In this document: piece by piece, positions 35,836 to 44,514 of the stretch
How the letters are laid out: each line of letters opens with the position of its first letter
Position numbering within the stretch: position 1 is the first letter of the stretch
The notes under the pieces: generated by a model
What the model was told of the DNA's origin: nothing
What the model saw: the letters and a program-made list of their open reading frames with translations, nothing else
The model's database searches: none
Position numbers and translations under genes: made by a program
Source of the DNA: Phycisphaeraceae bacterium
Lineage (GTDB): Bacteria; Planctomycetota; Phycisphaerae; Phycisphaerales; Phycisphaeraceae
DNA: 64,000 nucleotides
Direction: 5' to 3'
Assembly (NCBI GenBank): GCA_028284155.1
Contig: JANQSF010000134.1
Span: 1 to 64,000, forward strand

Positions 35836-35933
35836 CTATCACAACTCGCTACAACTTGGACTCATTTGGCGGACGCGGACAGGGGTGTAGCTACTCTACA
35901 TTCGTAGTCCTGAACACCCCTATCGATCAGCCC

Positions 35934-38900
35934 CTATTCCTTAAACGACAAAGTCACTTTGTCCAGGATCGGTTGGGACGGGTTTTCGGTTGTATCTGTG
36001 AGTTTCACTTCGAACTGGAAGCCGTATCCTTCCGGCAGTTTGGACAACTCCAGCTTCGCCGGGGTTTTGGCGACCTGCTTGGAATACCCCTTGACGTAGT
36101 CGTATCTCTCCTTGACTGTTGTCCATGCCGTCCACTTGTCTACTTTCCGATCGTTGTCAGTGTCCACGCCGACTCGCACTTCGACATCCTCAACCCATGG
36201 GCCGGGGCTGACGAAATCCGTCCGCTGTTGCGTTGCCAGATAAAACTTGCCCTCGGCGAACATCACATCCGGATCGGGATGGCCCCGGCCAATCTCGCCA
36301 CAGAACGTAAACGGTTTGTCAATGCTGGAAGAGGTGAACCAACCGACACGAATGTCACCCTTTGCCGGATGGTAATCCGAAAAGAGATAGTGTTGCCCAC
36401 CGATACTGATTGCGGCCCAGTCACCGTAGGCGTTTTGCACCGGGTCATGGATTTCATACTTGGCAAACGCCCGTATATCTCCGGCTTTGATCGCGTGTTG
36501 AGGGATATCAACCGGAGCGGGTTTTCCAGGGTACTTCTTTGGCTCTGTCGCGTGCCAATGGGGGTGGGGATACTCGGCAAATCTGCCGGTCGGCTTCGTT
36601 CGATCATCAACCGCCGGAGGCAGAATCCTGAAATTCGCAATACCATCCCGGCTTACCGCATGCCCGGCGAGGGGCGAATCCCAGGAATGCTTGCTCGCGT
36701 CGATCGGGCTCCAGTCTTCATAGATGACATGGAAGTTGCCTTTGAGATCCCGGATAACGGCGCAATCCGAACCGTGTGATGGGTCCTTGAATGCGATGCC
36801 CATGTTCTTGCCCGGGGCGCCATCCGTGAGATCGTCGTCGATGTAGAGATGTGGATCCTGATCGTTTGGATAGTCGTAATAGATGTAGACTTTTCCATCG
36901 ACGTATTCAGCGGTGGTCACCCAGCATGAGAAGGCTTCGGTGACCGGCCCATGGTGCACCCAATTGATCGTGTCTTTGCTCTGCCATGCGTGATATCCGC
37001 CGAGTCCTTCTTTCAAACCACCGGGCGCATCGTATTGATTGGGAAAAGGAGTGGTCTGCAAAGGGACGTCGTAGCCGTTCAACTGAGCAGCTTCAGGCTT
37101 GAAGTCCTTCTTCCGTCTCGAACCATAACGCCCAAACATCCAATAATTGCCTGGGCCGATTCTCAGCATGACAGGCGCGTCGCCCAAATTGGACGGCCCA
37201 ATGTTCGGAATTGGCATCCAGTTATGCCAGACGGGCGATTGAGCGATCGTGATCGACTTCGCAGAGCGTCTCTTGTCATACGTCATCACCGTGCTTTGAA
37301 ACGTTGCTCGTTTTGCCGTTGGCGAGGCGAACCCGCCTTGGAACTCAAGATTGGAGTGATTTGCGGCAGCCATCTGCCATTCTCTCTGGCTATCGATGAC
37401 CCATTCCTGCCCCGATGAAGGAGTTGATGACTGCTTCTTTGAAGTACGCGTGTGCTTCTTGATGAAGTGAAGCACGGGCGTCGGGTCTTTCATGCCGTGT
37501 GAGTGACCCTTGTTCTCGAAGATTACCTTGATGGGACCGCCCAGCGCCTTGTAGCGCTGCTCCATGATTGCGTCGTTTTCTTCATAGGGAACTGCTTTGT
37601 CCTTGTTTCCGCACACCATCAGAATCGGGACGCCGGCTTTGGCCAGCGGCTCCAACCAGTCGATCGGGCTGATCTTTGCCGCGAGTGCTTGTTCGTCGGT
37701 CGCAAAACCGTACGCCTTCTTCATGTGCTCCCAAGACTGGGGGGCGCCGGAGGCGATGGAACCGCTGCCTCTGACCAATTTGCCGGCCGGCCAACTCTTG
37801 ACGTTGCAGACACCGTTGTCGACGTAGATGCTCTCGACCTTTTCAGGATTGGCGGACGCCCAACGGAAAAGCTGCAAGGTCACACGGCTCATGGATGCCA
37901 TCGAGCACTTCTTCGAGAATCCATACTCTGTCGTCAGCAGGTTGTAGGCGGCGTCGATATTGGCGTTACCGCGCGGGTGGCCAGATATGTCGCCACTGAC
38001 GAGAACCACGTGGTAGCCCTGCTCGACCAATGTGAGGTCGGCCTCGTGCACGCGCGCGATTGCTTTCCAGAACATGCCGCGCCACAGCCAGGGCTTGCCC
38101 GGTGCGGCTTTCTTCGGGCAGATGACTTCGACGCCGACACGACCGATCCTGAATTGATAACTGTCAAAACCCTTGAAGGTTCCCTTCTTACCCGGCAAAG
38201 ACCGTGACCTGATCAGGCCGATGGCCTTATCCGCAAGGCGTTGACCAAAGATGTGGTAGCCGTCTGTGGTGTAGTGGACATCATTCCGTGTCTGACCCGT
38301 CCTGGAATCAGTCACATTGTTGAGGTCATCCGTGTCGACCCATGCACGGAGTCGGTCGGCATCCGCGTAGGCGACCTGCAGTTCGCGCATTGCTTGCCAT
38401 TCCGGGTGTTTGCCCGAATCCAAACTGTAATCACTGAGTCGCCCGAGAACGAAGTGAATGTCGTCCCGCTTCAAATCTCGCTTCAACTGATTCAGCAGTT
38501 TGTCCAGACTGGCCGTGTAGACACCTGTCTGATTTCTTGACGCATCGTGTTCGCCCTGCATCCAGAGCAACGTCACCGTCTCAATCTCGCGGCCGGCGAT
38601 GGCGTCCGTCGCCTTGGCGATCAACCTCTTATAGAGATCGCCACTTGGGTTTGCGGGCACTCCCTTGACCGACACCCAGCCCTTGACCCAACGGCTAATG
38701 GGCTGGCCGCTATGCGCATCCTTAACGACAATCACGGACTCTGCCCCAAATGCCCTGGTCACCGCCGGCGTAAATGAGATGTCAGGATCCAGCCGATGCA
38801 TGTTTGACTGCCCGGCAAGCAGGAAGAGATGAGCGCCTTGTGTGGCCGTTCCACTGTCTGAAGCGCCATTACTTTCCTTGCGCTCATTCGCAGCCTTGAC

Positions 38901-41153
38901 GATTCGGGAGGGTTTTACGCCTGGCTGCAAAAACGAAATGATTGCGGCTTCCGGAATCTTGTCTTTGGAGAAAACCACCTTTCGTTTCGCGTCGAGAATC
39001 TTGAGCGTGAAGCTGTCCAAACGGCGCCAACCACCGTCCGTCCGGTTGTAGATGACGATCTGTTCAATGTTCGCCATCAGACCGAGGTCCACTTCCCACC
39101 AGGGATCGGCTCTATTCAACTCCGTGTGCGTGACGGATCCACTGTGATAGTCGCCGTCCGCATCGCCATCCACCGCACGTGCGGGTGTGCCACCAAATGC
39201 AATCGTTGACTGCGTCGCCTTTTTCTTTAGTGCCAGGTTCCTTCCGCTTTCAAAAACCTCGACCTCGGCAAGAGACAGCGTGCGATTCTGTCCCGGCAAT
39301 TCGATACGAATGAATTGTCCGCGTACGGCCGGAATCTTCATCGATCTGGTCGGCGCCAATTTGAGTTTGCCTGCTTTGTGCTTGACTGCTTTTCCTGGTG
39401 ATTTGGTGACCGGTTCTTCAATCGAGTAGGCAGTCGCCGCAGCATGTGCTTTGATCCGAACTTCCTGCACCCCCCACACCTTACCGTTGATTTGGAGCTG
39501 AGCCTCCATGAAACCCGTACCCTTCGCCAGTTCGACATTTTCCAGCACCACATGTGCCGGAAGTTGGTCAAAAGTCTTCTCTGCCGTCTTTCCCTGCCAG
39601 ATGAATTTCAGGGTGGCCGCCTTCCCGTGATGTTGGCGGTGCGGCAGAATCGTGATATCGAAGCGATCGATCAGCCCGGGGTTGTTCACCCGCCAGCGTC
39701 CGTAATCTGTGGGCCGCCAACCTGTGTTCTCTCCCCACCAGTCCTGCCAGGTAAAGCGGAAGTCGTGCTTTTGAATCGGGTTGAGCTCGATCGGATGAGG
39801 CATACCCTTTTCGCGCCGTAGTTCTGCGGTGACGTCGTCAAACCACGCTTCGTATTCTCGGACGAAGGCCTTCACCTTGTCCGGATGCTGAGCCGCCAGG
39901 TCTTGCTTCTCACCGGGGTCCTGCTCGATGTTGTAGAGTTCAAAACCTTCACGATTTCCCCTGTTGCCCACCGCTTTCCACGGGCCGTTGCGCACCATGC
40001 CATTCTTGTACTTGGTCGGAAGGTTTCCGCGATTGTGCTGCATGAAGAGGTAGCGTGCGGGAAGTTCCTTCACTGCACCAGTCAGCAAGGGGAGGATGCT
40101 TGTCCCATCCACTTTCAGGTTGGCGGGCAATTGGATGCCACACGCTTCGGCAAGCGTCGGCAGCAGGTCGATGTGCATGGCCGGGTCACTTAACTTCCGC
40201 CCGCCCTTCATTCCCTTTGGCCATTGGATGACGAACGGAGAACGGATGCCGTTCTCATAGACACTGCCCTTCTTTGCGCGCAGACCGGCCGTGTAGTAAA
40301 CGGAATTCGGGCCGTTGTCGGTCATGAAGATGATGATGGTATTGTCCTTGAGCCCCATCTTGTCCACCGCGTCGAGCAAGCGTTGGAATGCGCCGTCGAA
40401 CTGCGTGATCATGCCATAGATCGGCGCCACCCAATTCCGCCCGTCGGGGTCCTTGAGGTTCTGCTTGTCATAGCCTTCGCGAAACGCCTTGCCCACATCG
40501 AACGGCGAATGCGGGATGTTGAGCGGGATGTAGCAGAAGAACGGCTTACTTCGACTGTTCTCAATAAAACGGATGGACTCGTCAATGAAGACGTCAGTGC
40601 AATACCCTTTCGCCTTCTTGAAGGTGTCGTTATAGAGAAGCGCGGGGTCCCAGTAGCTGTTCTTCGGATAGTCGGCGAACTGACCGATGCCTCCGCCGCC
40701 ATGCACGACGGCTTTCTGGAATCCCTGGTCAATGGCCCGCATCGGGTAGTTCTCACCGAGATGCCACTTGCCGAAGATGCCCGTGCGATAACCCGCGCTG
40801 GCGAAGACCTCCGCCATGGTCGTTTCCTGCGGGTTCATGTTGGAACGCCCGATGTAGGTGTCATGCGCCCCCGTACGGAAGTGATAGCGCCCGGTCATCA
40901 GGGATGATCGCGTGGGCGTGCACATGGGCGAGACGTAGAAGTGGGTCAGCTCCGTCCCCTCGGCGGCAAAGCGATCGAGGTTGGGAGTCTTGATGGTCTT
41001 GTTCCCATGGAAACCGACTTCCCCCCAACCTTGGTCGTCGGTCATGATGAGGATGACGTTGGGCTTCGTCGTGTCAGCAATCGCGGCAGTCGCGAGAACG
41101 ACGCTCCATACCGCACACACGGACATCGCAGGTAAGTAGTTTCGCATTTGCAT
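35934..41153 (-). CDS. Giant five-module protein: sulfatase, F5/8-type C, SASA esterase, alpha/beta-hydrolase, GH43-like propeller
   Basis: One continuous frame of 1739 residues. Signal peptide to about residue 27. Sulfatase about 28-450 with TDDQGW, C78-T-P-T-R (variant of CxPSR), GKWHLG and MTDNGPN, plus its usual C-terminal beta domain to about 575. F5/8-type C domain about 605-745 (IRIELPGQNRTLSLAEVEVF, DPWWEVDLG). SASA-type acetylesterase about 772-985 with LLAGQSNM (Ser783), LLWMQGEHD and D964-G-Y-H967. Alpha/beta-hydrolase about 995-1235 with MASMSRV, GNKDKAVPYEEN and NKGHSHG. A C-terminal region about 1250-1739 has five-bladed-propeller-like repeats typical of GH43-type glycosidases, with a beta domain at the very end. 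The architecture suggests a self-contained polysaccharide-degrading machine. The GH43-like call is tentative. Confidence 0.88.
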   Translation of the reverse strand: MQMRNYLPAMSVCAVWSVVLATAAIADTTKPNVILIMTDDQGWGEVGFHGNKTIKTPNLDRFAAEGTELTHFYVSPMCTPTRSSLMTGRYHFRTGAHDTYIGRSNMNPQETTMAEVFASAGYRTGIFGKWHLGENYPMRAIDQGFQKAVVHGGGGIGQFADYPKNSYWDPALLYNDTFKKAKGYCTDVFIDESIRFIENSRSKPFFCYIPLNIPHSPFDVGKAFREGYDKQNLKDPDGRNWVAPIYGMITQFDGAFQRLLDAVDKMGLKDNTIIIFMTDNGPNSVYYTAGLRAKKGSVYENGIRSPFVIQWPKGMKGGRKLSDPAMHIDLLPTLAEACGIQLPANLKVDGTSILPLLTGAVKELPARYLFMQHNRGNLPTKYKNGMVRNGPWKAVGNRGNREGFELYNIEQDPGEKQDLAAQHPDKVKAFVREYEAWFDDVTAELRREKGMPHPIELNPIQKHDFRFTWQDWWGENTGWRPTDYGRWRVNNPGLIDRFDITILPHRQHHGKAATLKFIWQGKTAEKTFDQLPAHVVLENVELAKGTGFMEAQLQINGKVWGVQEVRIKAHAAATAYSIEEPVTKSPGKAVKHKAGKLKLAPTRSMKIPAVRGQFIRIELPGQNRTLSLAEVEVFESGRNLALKKKATQSTIAFGGTPARAVDGDADGDYHSGSVTHTELNRADPWWEVDLGLMANIEQIVIYNRTDGGWRRLDSFTLKILDAKRKVVFSKDKIPEAAIISFLQPGVKPSRIVKAANERKESNGASDSGTATQGAHLFLLAGQSNMHRLDPDISFTPAVTRAFGAESVIVVKDAHSGQPISRWVKGWVSVKGVPANPSGDLYKRLIAKATDAIAGREIETVTLLWMQGEHDASRNQTGVYTASLDKLLNQLKRDLKRDDIHFVLGRLSDYSLDSGKHPEWQAMRELQVAYADADRLRAWVDTDDLNNVTDSRTGQTRNDVHYTTDGYHIFGQRLADKAIGLIRSRSLPGKKGTFKGFDSYQFRIGRVGVEVICPKKAAPGKPWLWRGMFWKAIARVHEADLTLVEQGYHVVLVSGDISGHPRGNANIDAAYNLLTTEYGFSKKCSMASMSRVTLQLFRWASANPEKVESIYVDNGVCNVKSWPAGKLVRGSGSIASGAPQSWEHMKKAYGFATDEQALAAKISPIDWLEPLAKAGVPILMVCGNKDKAVPYEENDAIMEQRYKALGGPIKVIFENKGHSHGMKDPTPVLHFIKKHTRTSKKQSSTPSSGQEWVIDSQREWQMAAANHSNLEFQGGFASPTAKRATFQSTVMTYDKRRSAKSITIAQSPVWHNWMPIPNIGPSNLGDAPVMLRIGPGNYWMFGRYGSRRKKDFKPEAAQLNGYDVPLQTTPFPNQYDAPGGLKEGLGGYHAWQSKDTINWVHHGPVTEAFSCWVTTAEYVDGKVYIYYDYPNDQDPHLYIDDDLTDGAPGKNMGIAFKDPSHGSDCAVIRDLKGNFHVIYEDWSPIDASKHSWDSPLAGHAVSRDGIANFRILPPAVDDRTKPTGRFAEYPHPHWHATEPKKYPGKPAPVDIPQHAIKAGDIRAFAKYEIHDPVQNAYGDWAAISIGGQHYLFSDYHPAKGDIRVGWFTSSSIDKPFTFCGEIGRGHPDPDVMFAEGKFYLATQQRTDFVSPGPWVEDVEVRVGVDTDNDRKVDKWTAWTTVKERYDYVKGYSKQVAKTPAKLELSKLPEGYGFQFEVKLTDTTENPSQPILDKVTLSFKE

Positions 41154-41156
41154 GAC

Positions 41157-42524
41157 TCAGTAATTCAGCGTTCCGCCACGGACGGGCTTCTGTCGATCAG
41201 TCTTCCACCAGTGGTCGGGGCCTTCGGACTCGATGGCCTTCCAGACCTCCATTAGTCGTTTCTTCATCTGTTCAGCCTTCTCCGGCAACTTCGCGGCGAG
41301 GTCGTTCTGTTCTTTCCAGTCTTTCTGGATCTCATAGAGCTGGAACTTTGTCAGTGTCTCGTTGCCGACGATCTTCCAGTTGTCAACGCGCATCGCCACA
41401 CGGTCATTGGGCTGCGAAACGTGTGTGCGCCAGAACAACGGGACCTTCCGCTGGACCGCCTTGCCCGCGAAGGCGGGGACCATGCTCACGCCGTCGATGG
41501 TGCGATCTGTTGGAAGCGGGATGCCGGTGATGTCGAGCACGGTGGTGAAGATGTCCGTCCCGATCACGGGGACGTCGCTGGTCGTACCAGGTTTGATTCG
41601 GCCGGGCCAACGTGCCACGCCGGGCACGCGGATACCGCCCTCGTGATCACTACGCTTTCCGCCGCGAAGCCCGCCGGTGGTCCCGCCGAAACGGGCGACC
41701 GGGCCGTTGTCCGAAGTGAAGATGACCAGCGTGTTGTTGGTTACGCCCTCGGCGTCCAGCGCCTTCATCACCATGCCCAATGCATGGTCGAGCTGCGTGA
41801 TGTTGCCCATGTACTTGCTGTTCACGTGGCCGTCGTAGAGGCCTGCGAAGCGCGGATCGGTCGCGATTGGCGAGTGCGGCTCGTGGAACCAGACGGACAG
41901 CGCAAACGGCTTGGACTTGTCACGCATCTTGCTGAGCCACCGCGCCGCCTCGGCCGCGACTATCGGAGCGGAGTAGCCGTTCAGTTGGCCGACCGGCTCA
42001 CCGTTGCGGACGAAGTTGTCAGGGTTCTTGTGGCTGGGGCTTGCGTTGTTGTGCGTCGCGAACCAGTAGTCGTATCCGTGGTCACCGGGTTGCGGAAACT
42101 TGGCAGTGTTGAATTGCGGCCGCGAGTTGAGGTGCCACTTGCCGACGTGACACGTCTCGTACCCGATCTTCTTCAGTAGCGTCGGATACGTGATCTCACT
42201 GGCGCGCAGGTGGGCTTCGTGATTCCCCGACAGGTGTCGCCAGACGCCGTTGCGATACGGCGTGCGACCCGTGAGGATCGCGGAGCGCGACGGCGAACAG
42301 ACGCCGGCAGCCGAATAGCATTGCGTGAACTTCACGCCCTGAGCCGCGAGCTTGTCGAGGTTGGGCGTCTTGATTAACGGGTGCCCGTAGGTCGCCGAGT
42401 CCCCCCAGCCCATGTCGTCGGCGAGGACGACCACGATGTTGGGACGAGCAGGTTCAGCCGCCCCCGCGTGCGGTGACAGCAGCGCGATCGCCAACAACAA
42501 TGAGGCGCAAAAGCGTGTGGTCAT
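41157..42524 (-). CDS. Secreted type I sulfatase
   Basis: A 455-residue sulfatase with signal peptide (MTTRFCASLLLAIALLSPHAGA). Motifs: NIVVVLADDMGWGDS, C76-S-P-S-R (VCSPSRSAILTGR), VGKWHLN with Asn after the histidine, FTSDNGPVA, and ELVY-like tail QLYEIQKDWKEQNDL. Its ATG overlaps the stop of the GHL15-type gene (ATGA at 42521-42524), so the glycoside-hydrolase-like protein and this sulfatase are translationally coupled. They probably act on the same sugar. Specific substrate unknown. Confidence 0.94.
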   Translation of the reverse strand: MTTRFCASLLLAIALLSPHAGAAEPARPNIVVVLADDMGWGDSATYGHPLIKTPNLDKLAAQGVKFTQCYSAAGVCSPSRSAILTGRTPYRNGVWRHLSGNHEAHLRASEITYPTLLKKIGYETCHVGKWHLNSRPQFNTAKFPQPGDHGYDYWFATHNNASPSHKNPDNFVRNGEPVGQLNGYSAPIVAAEAARWLSKMRDKSKPFALSVWFHEPHSPIATDPRFAGLYDGHVNSKYMGNITQLDHALGMVMKALDAEGVTNNTLVIFTSDNGPVARFGGTTGGLRGGKRSDHEGGIRVPGVARWPGRIKPGTTSDVPVIGTDIFTTVLDITGIPLPTDRTIDGVSMVPAFAGKAVQRKVPLFWRTHVSQPNDRVAMRVDNWKIVGNETLTKFQLYEIQKDWKEQNDLAAKLPEKAEQMKKRLMEVWKAIESEGPDHWWKTDRQKPVRGGTLNY

Positions 42525-43669
42525 GGCTTGGGTTTCCAGTCGATCCGCGCGGTGCGGGCTTCAAGGTCAACGAAGACCGACGCGTGGGCGAAGTCGCGCG
42601 TGTAGGTCCAGCCATCGCGTTTCGCATCACCCTTGGGCGGGCCCAGCGGCTTGTCGAACTCCGCGTACCAGTCAAATGTACCGTGCTTCTCCCGGTAGCC
42701 CCACGTGTAGCAGAGGTAGCTGTACTTCTGCGCCGCCACCAGGTAACAGGCGAGCGGGAACGTGATGCGCTGTTTCGCCAGACGTGCCAGTTCTTTCTGC
42801 GGCTTTCTCATCATTTCGGACTCCCGAAACGAGAAGCCTGGCCAGGCCTTGATCAGCACAATCTTACCGTCGCGGCCGACCGCCTGAATCGTTTCAATCG
42901 CCTCGGCGATCGCTTCCTTGCTCGACCCGTGGTTGAAGTGGCCAAAGTGCTCGATCATCGATCCGTCAGCGACACGCAATAAGTTGTCACGGTTCTCCCG
43001 CATCAGCCCGTTATAAAGAATCAGCTTGTCGGGCCCGATCTTACGTCGGGTCTCTTGCAGCATGGCGTGCCGGGCGGCGCGCAGGTCGAGGACGGTCTTC
43101 TCGGTGAGCGTCTTCTTGTTGGCCACCGGCGGGTCGCCCATCGCGTCGGAGAAGATACCGTCCGCCCCGTACTCGCGCACGGCCGTCGCCGCCACGTCCG
43201 ACCACCAGTCACGGACATCGGCCCGCCGCTGGTCGTAGTTGGAAACCGTTCTGCGCCTCAGGACGGGCTTGCCGTCTTCGTCTTTGAGATAGGCACCGGC
43301 CGGGAGTGTCTTCGTCGCCTTGTACCCCCAACGGGCGGTCGAGGTGTCCAGCGACGCGTTCCAGTAGAACAACACCTTCGCGTCGGGGTTGCGCTTCTTG
43401 ATCTCCCGGATCGCCACGACGAACCCGTCCTCCGTGTTGCCATGCTTGAGTGCGGCCTGGCCCTTTTCGATCGTGATGAAATTGAAACGCTTGGCGAGGA
43501 AGTCCAGTTCGCCGTCAGTGAAATCGTCCGAAGCCTTGCCAACGTGGGCATACACGGGCACGCGATCCCAACTGAACGCCGGCATTGCATCATTGGCATG
43601 CAGAGCGGGCGCGGACATGAACACCAGACACGCGATAAAGACGATTGAAGTGAATAAGGTTCTAGTCAT
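42521..43669 (-). CDS. Exported GHL15-like putative glycoside hydrolase
   Basis: A 382-residue exported protein (signal peptide MTRTLFTSIVFIACLVFMSAPALHA). The body looks like a TIM-barrel of the hypothetical glycosyl hydrolase family 15 (GHL15): WDRVPVYAHVGKAS, DFLAKRFNFITIEKGQ, DAKVLFYWNASLD, EYGADGIFSDAMGD, DKLILYNGLMREN, YLCYTWGYREKHGTFDW. The conserved acidic residues in GIFSDAM (Asp) and after IEHFGHF are candidate catalytic residues. Translationally coupled to the sulfatase that follows. The family is known mainly from sulfatase-rich marine bacteria. The exact reaction is not established, so hydrolysis is an inference from fold and context. Confidence 0.82.
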   Translation of the reverse strand: MTRTLFTSIVFIACLVFMSAPALHANDAMPAFSWDRVPVYAHVGKASDDFTDGELDFLAKRFNFITIEKGQAALKHGNTEDGFVVAIREIKKRNPDAKVLFYWNASLDTSTARWGYKATKTLPAGAYLKDEDGKPVLRRRTVSNYDQRRADVRDWWSDVAATAVREYGADGIFSDAMGDPPVANKKTLTEKTVLDLRAARHAMLQETRRKIGPDKLILYNGLMRENRDNLLRVADGSMIEHFGHFNHGSSKEAIAEAIETIQAVGRDGKIVLIKAWPGFSFRESEMMRKPQKELARLAKQRITFPLACYLVAAQKYSYLCYTWGYREKHGTFDWYAEFDKPLGPPKGDAKRDGWTYTRDFAHASVFVDLEARTARIDWKPKP

Positions 43670-43701
43670 TAGTTGGATTCCGATTCACGTGCAGCGAGAG
43701 T

Positions 43702-44030
43702 TTAGTCGTTGGATTCTTCCTGATCGCGGTTTCGACGCTTGGCGGGCTTCGATAGCGTCGAGCGACCAAAGTAATCGCCGTAATGCTGATGGTTATGGTA
43801 TGGCACCGTGTCGCGATTCCACTTGGCGACGGCCGCGTCATACACTTCGCGCATCTTCTTCAGGGCATCGCCGGCGACGGGATTCGTCGCCTCGTTCTTC
43901 AGTTCGTCTCGGTTCCGCGTAAGGTGGTACCCCTAACCGTGCGATCAGCAGAACAACCCGGTATCGGACGTGAAGATGGTTGCGGTATTGTCCGCGATGC
44001 CCGCTTCGGCCAGCGCCCGATCGTCGCTGG
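43702..44030 (-). pseudogene. Sulfatase remnant
   Basis: Two pieces of a sulfatase remain. Upstream, about 43948-44025 reads ALAEAGIADNTATIFTSDTG, matching the stretch around the family's SDNG motif, then stops. Downstream, a second frame reads YHLTRNRDELKNEATNP and continues through MREVYDAAVAKW to a TAA at 43702-43704, matching the C-terminal 'DP.E..NLA..P' region. The active-site Cys region and most of the middle are gone. It is a relic lying between the GHL15 gene and the tRNA border. Confidence 0.82.
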
Positions 44031-44385
44031 AATCACGCGATTCTGTCTTGAGGCGAATTGGTGATAGGTGAATTGAACGGATCGCCTTGCGGTCGTTCTC
44101 CACTTTGTCGCTCGATCGGTGCTGCAACGCCAATGTTGGTCGACACTGTGGTTTGTCGAATCTCGTGGGGCCAAAGAGGAAGGGCGAGAGATGTGGTAGT
44201 AACACCGACGCTGCCACAGGAATTCGCCATCGCCGACCTGGAGTGGCGACACAGTGGGGAAGCACCGGCTACAACCCTCCGCTGCACTACATTTCCGTTC
44301 GATTCTGCACTACAAAGGTCGATTTGTCGACCCGGAAGATTTGTAGTGTAAAGATTCAAGTCTATTTTTTTCAAGCGTTTACGAA
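44031..44385. other. Non-coding stretch between the sulfatase relic and tRNA-Gly
   Basis: Mixed-composition sequence with no supported coding region. Short frames exist on both strands but show no family features. There is a T-rich run (44363-44371) just beyond the tRNA 3' end that could contribute to transcription termination of the leftward tRNA, though no strong hairpin was seen with it. Confidence 0.4.
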
Positions 44386-44458
44386 AGCGGGCGAAGGGAC
44401 TCGAACCCTCAACATTCAGCTTGGAAGGCTGACACTCTACCAATTGAGTTACGCCCGC
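44386..44458 (-). tRNA. tRNA-Gly, anticodon TCC
   Basis: Read on the minus strand, 44458 down to 44386 folds as a complete cloverleaf: 7-bp acceptor GCGGGCG/CGCCCGC, D-arm with AATTGGTA loop, anticodon stem TCAGC/GCTGA with loop CTTCCAA (anticodon TCC), variable ATGTT, and a T-arm with TTCGAGT loop. The discriminator is T, usual for bacterial tRNA-Gly, and CCA is not encoded. Its 3' half is duplicated at 16688-16727 and 21296-21340, so the gene served as an integration site for elements lying to its left. Confidence 0.97.
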
Positions 44459-44514
44459 ATGGTTGCCGCAGATTGTAGCATCAATTCGCGGGTTGTCGCT
44501 TGGGTTCGCCATAG

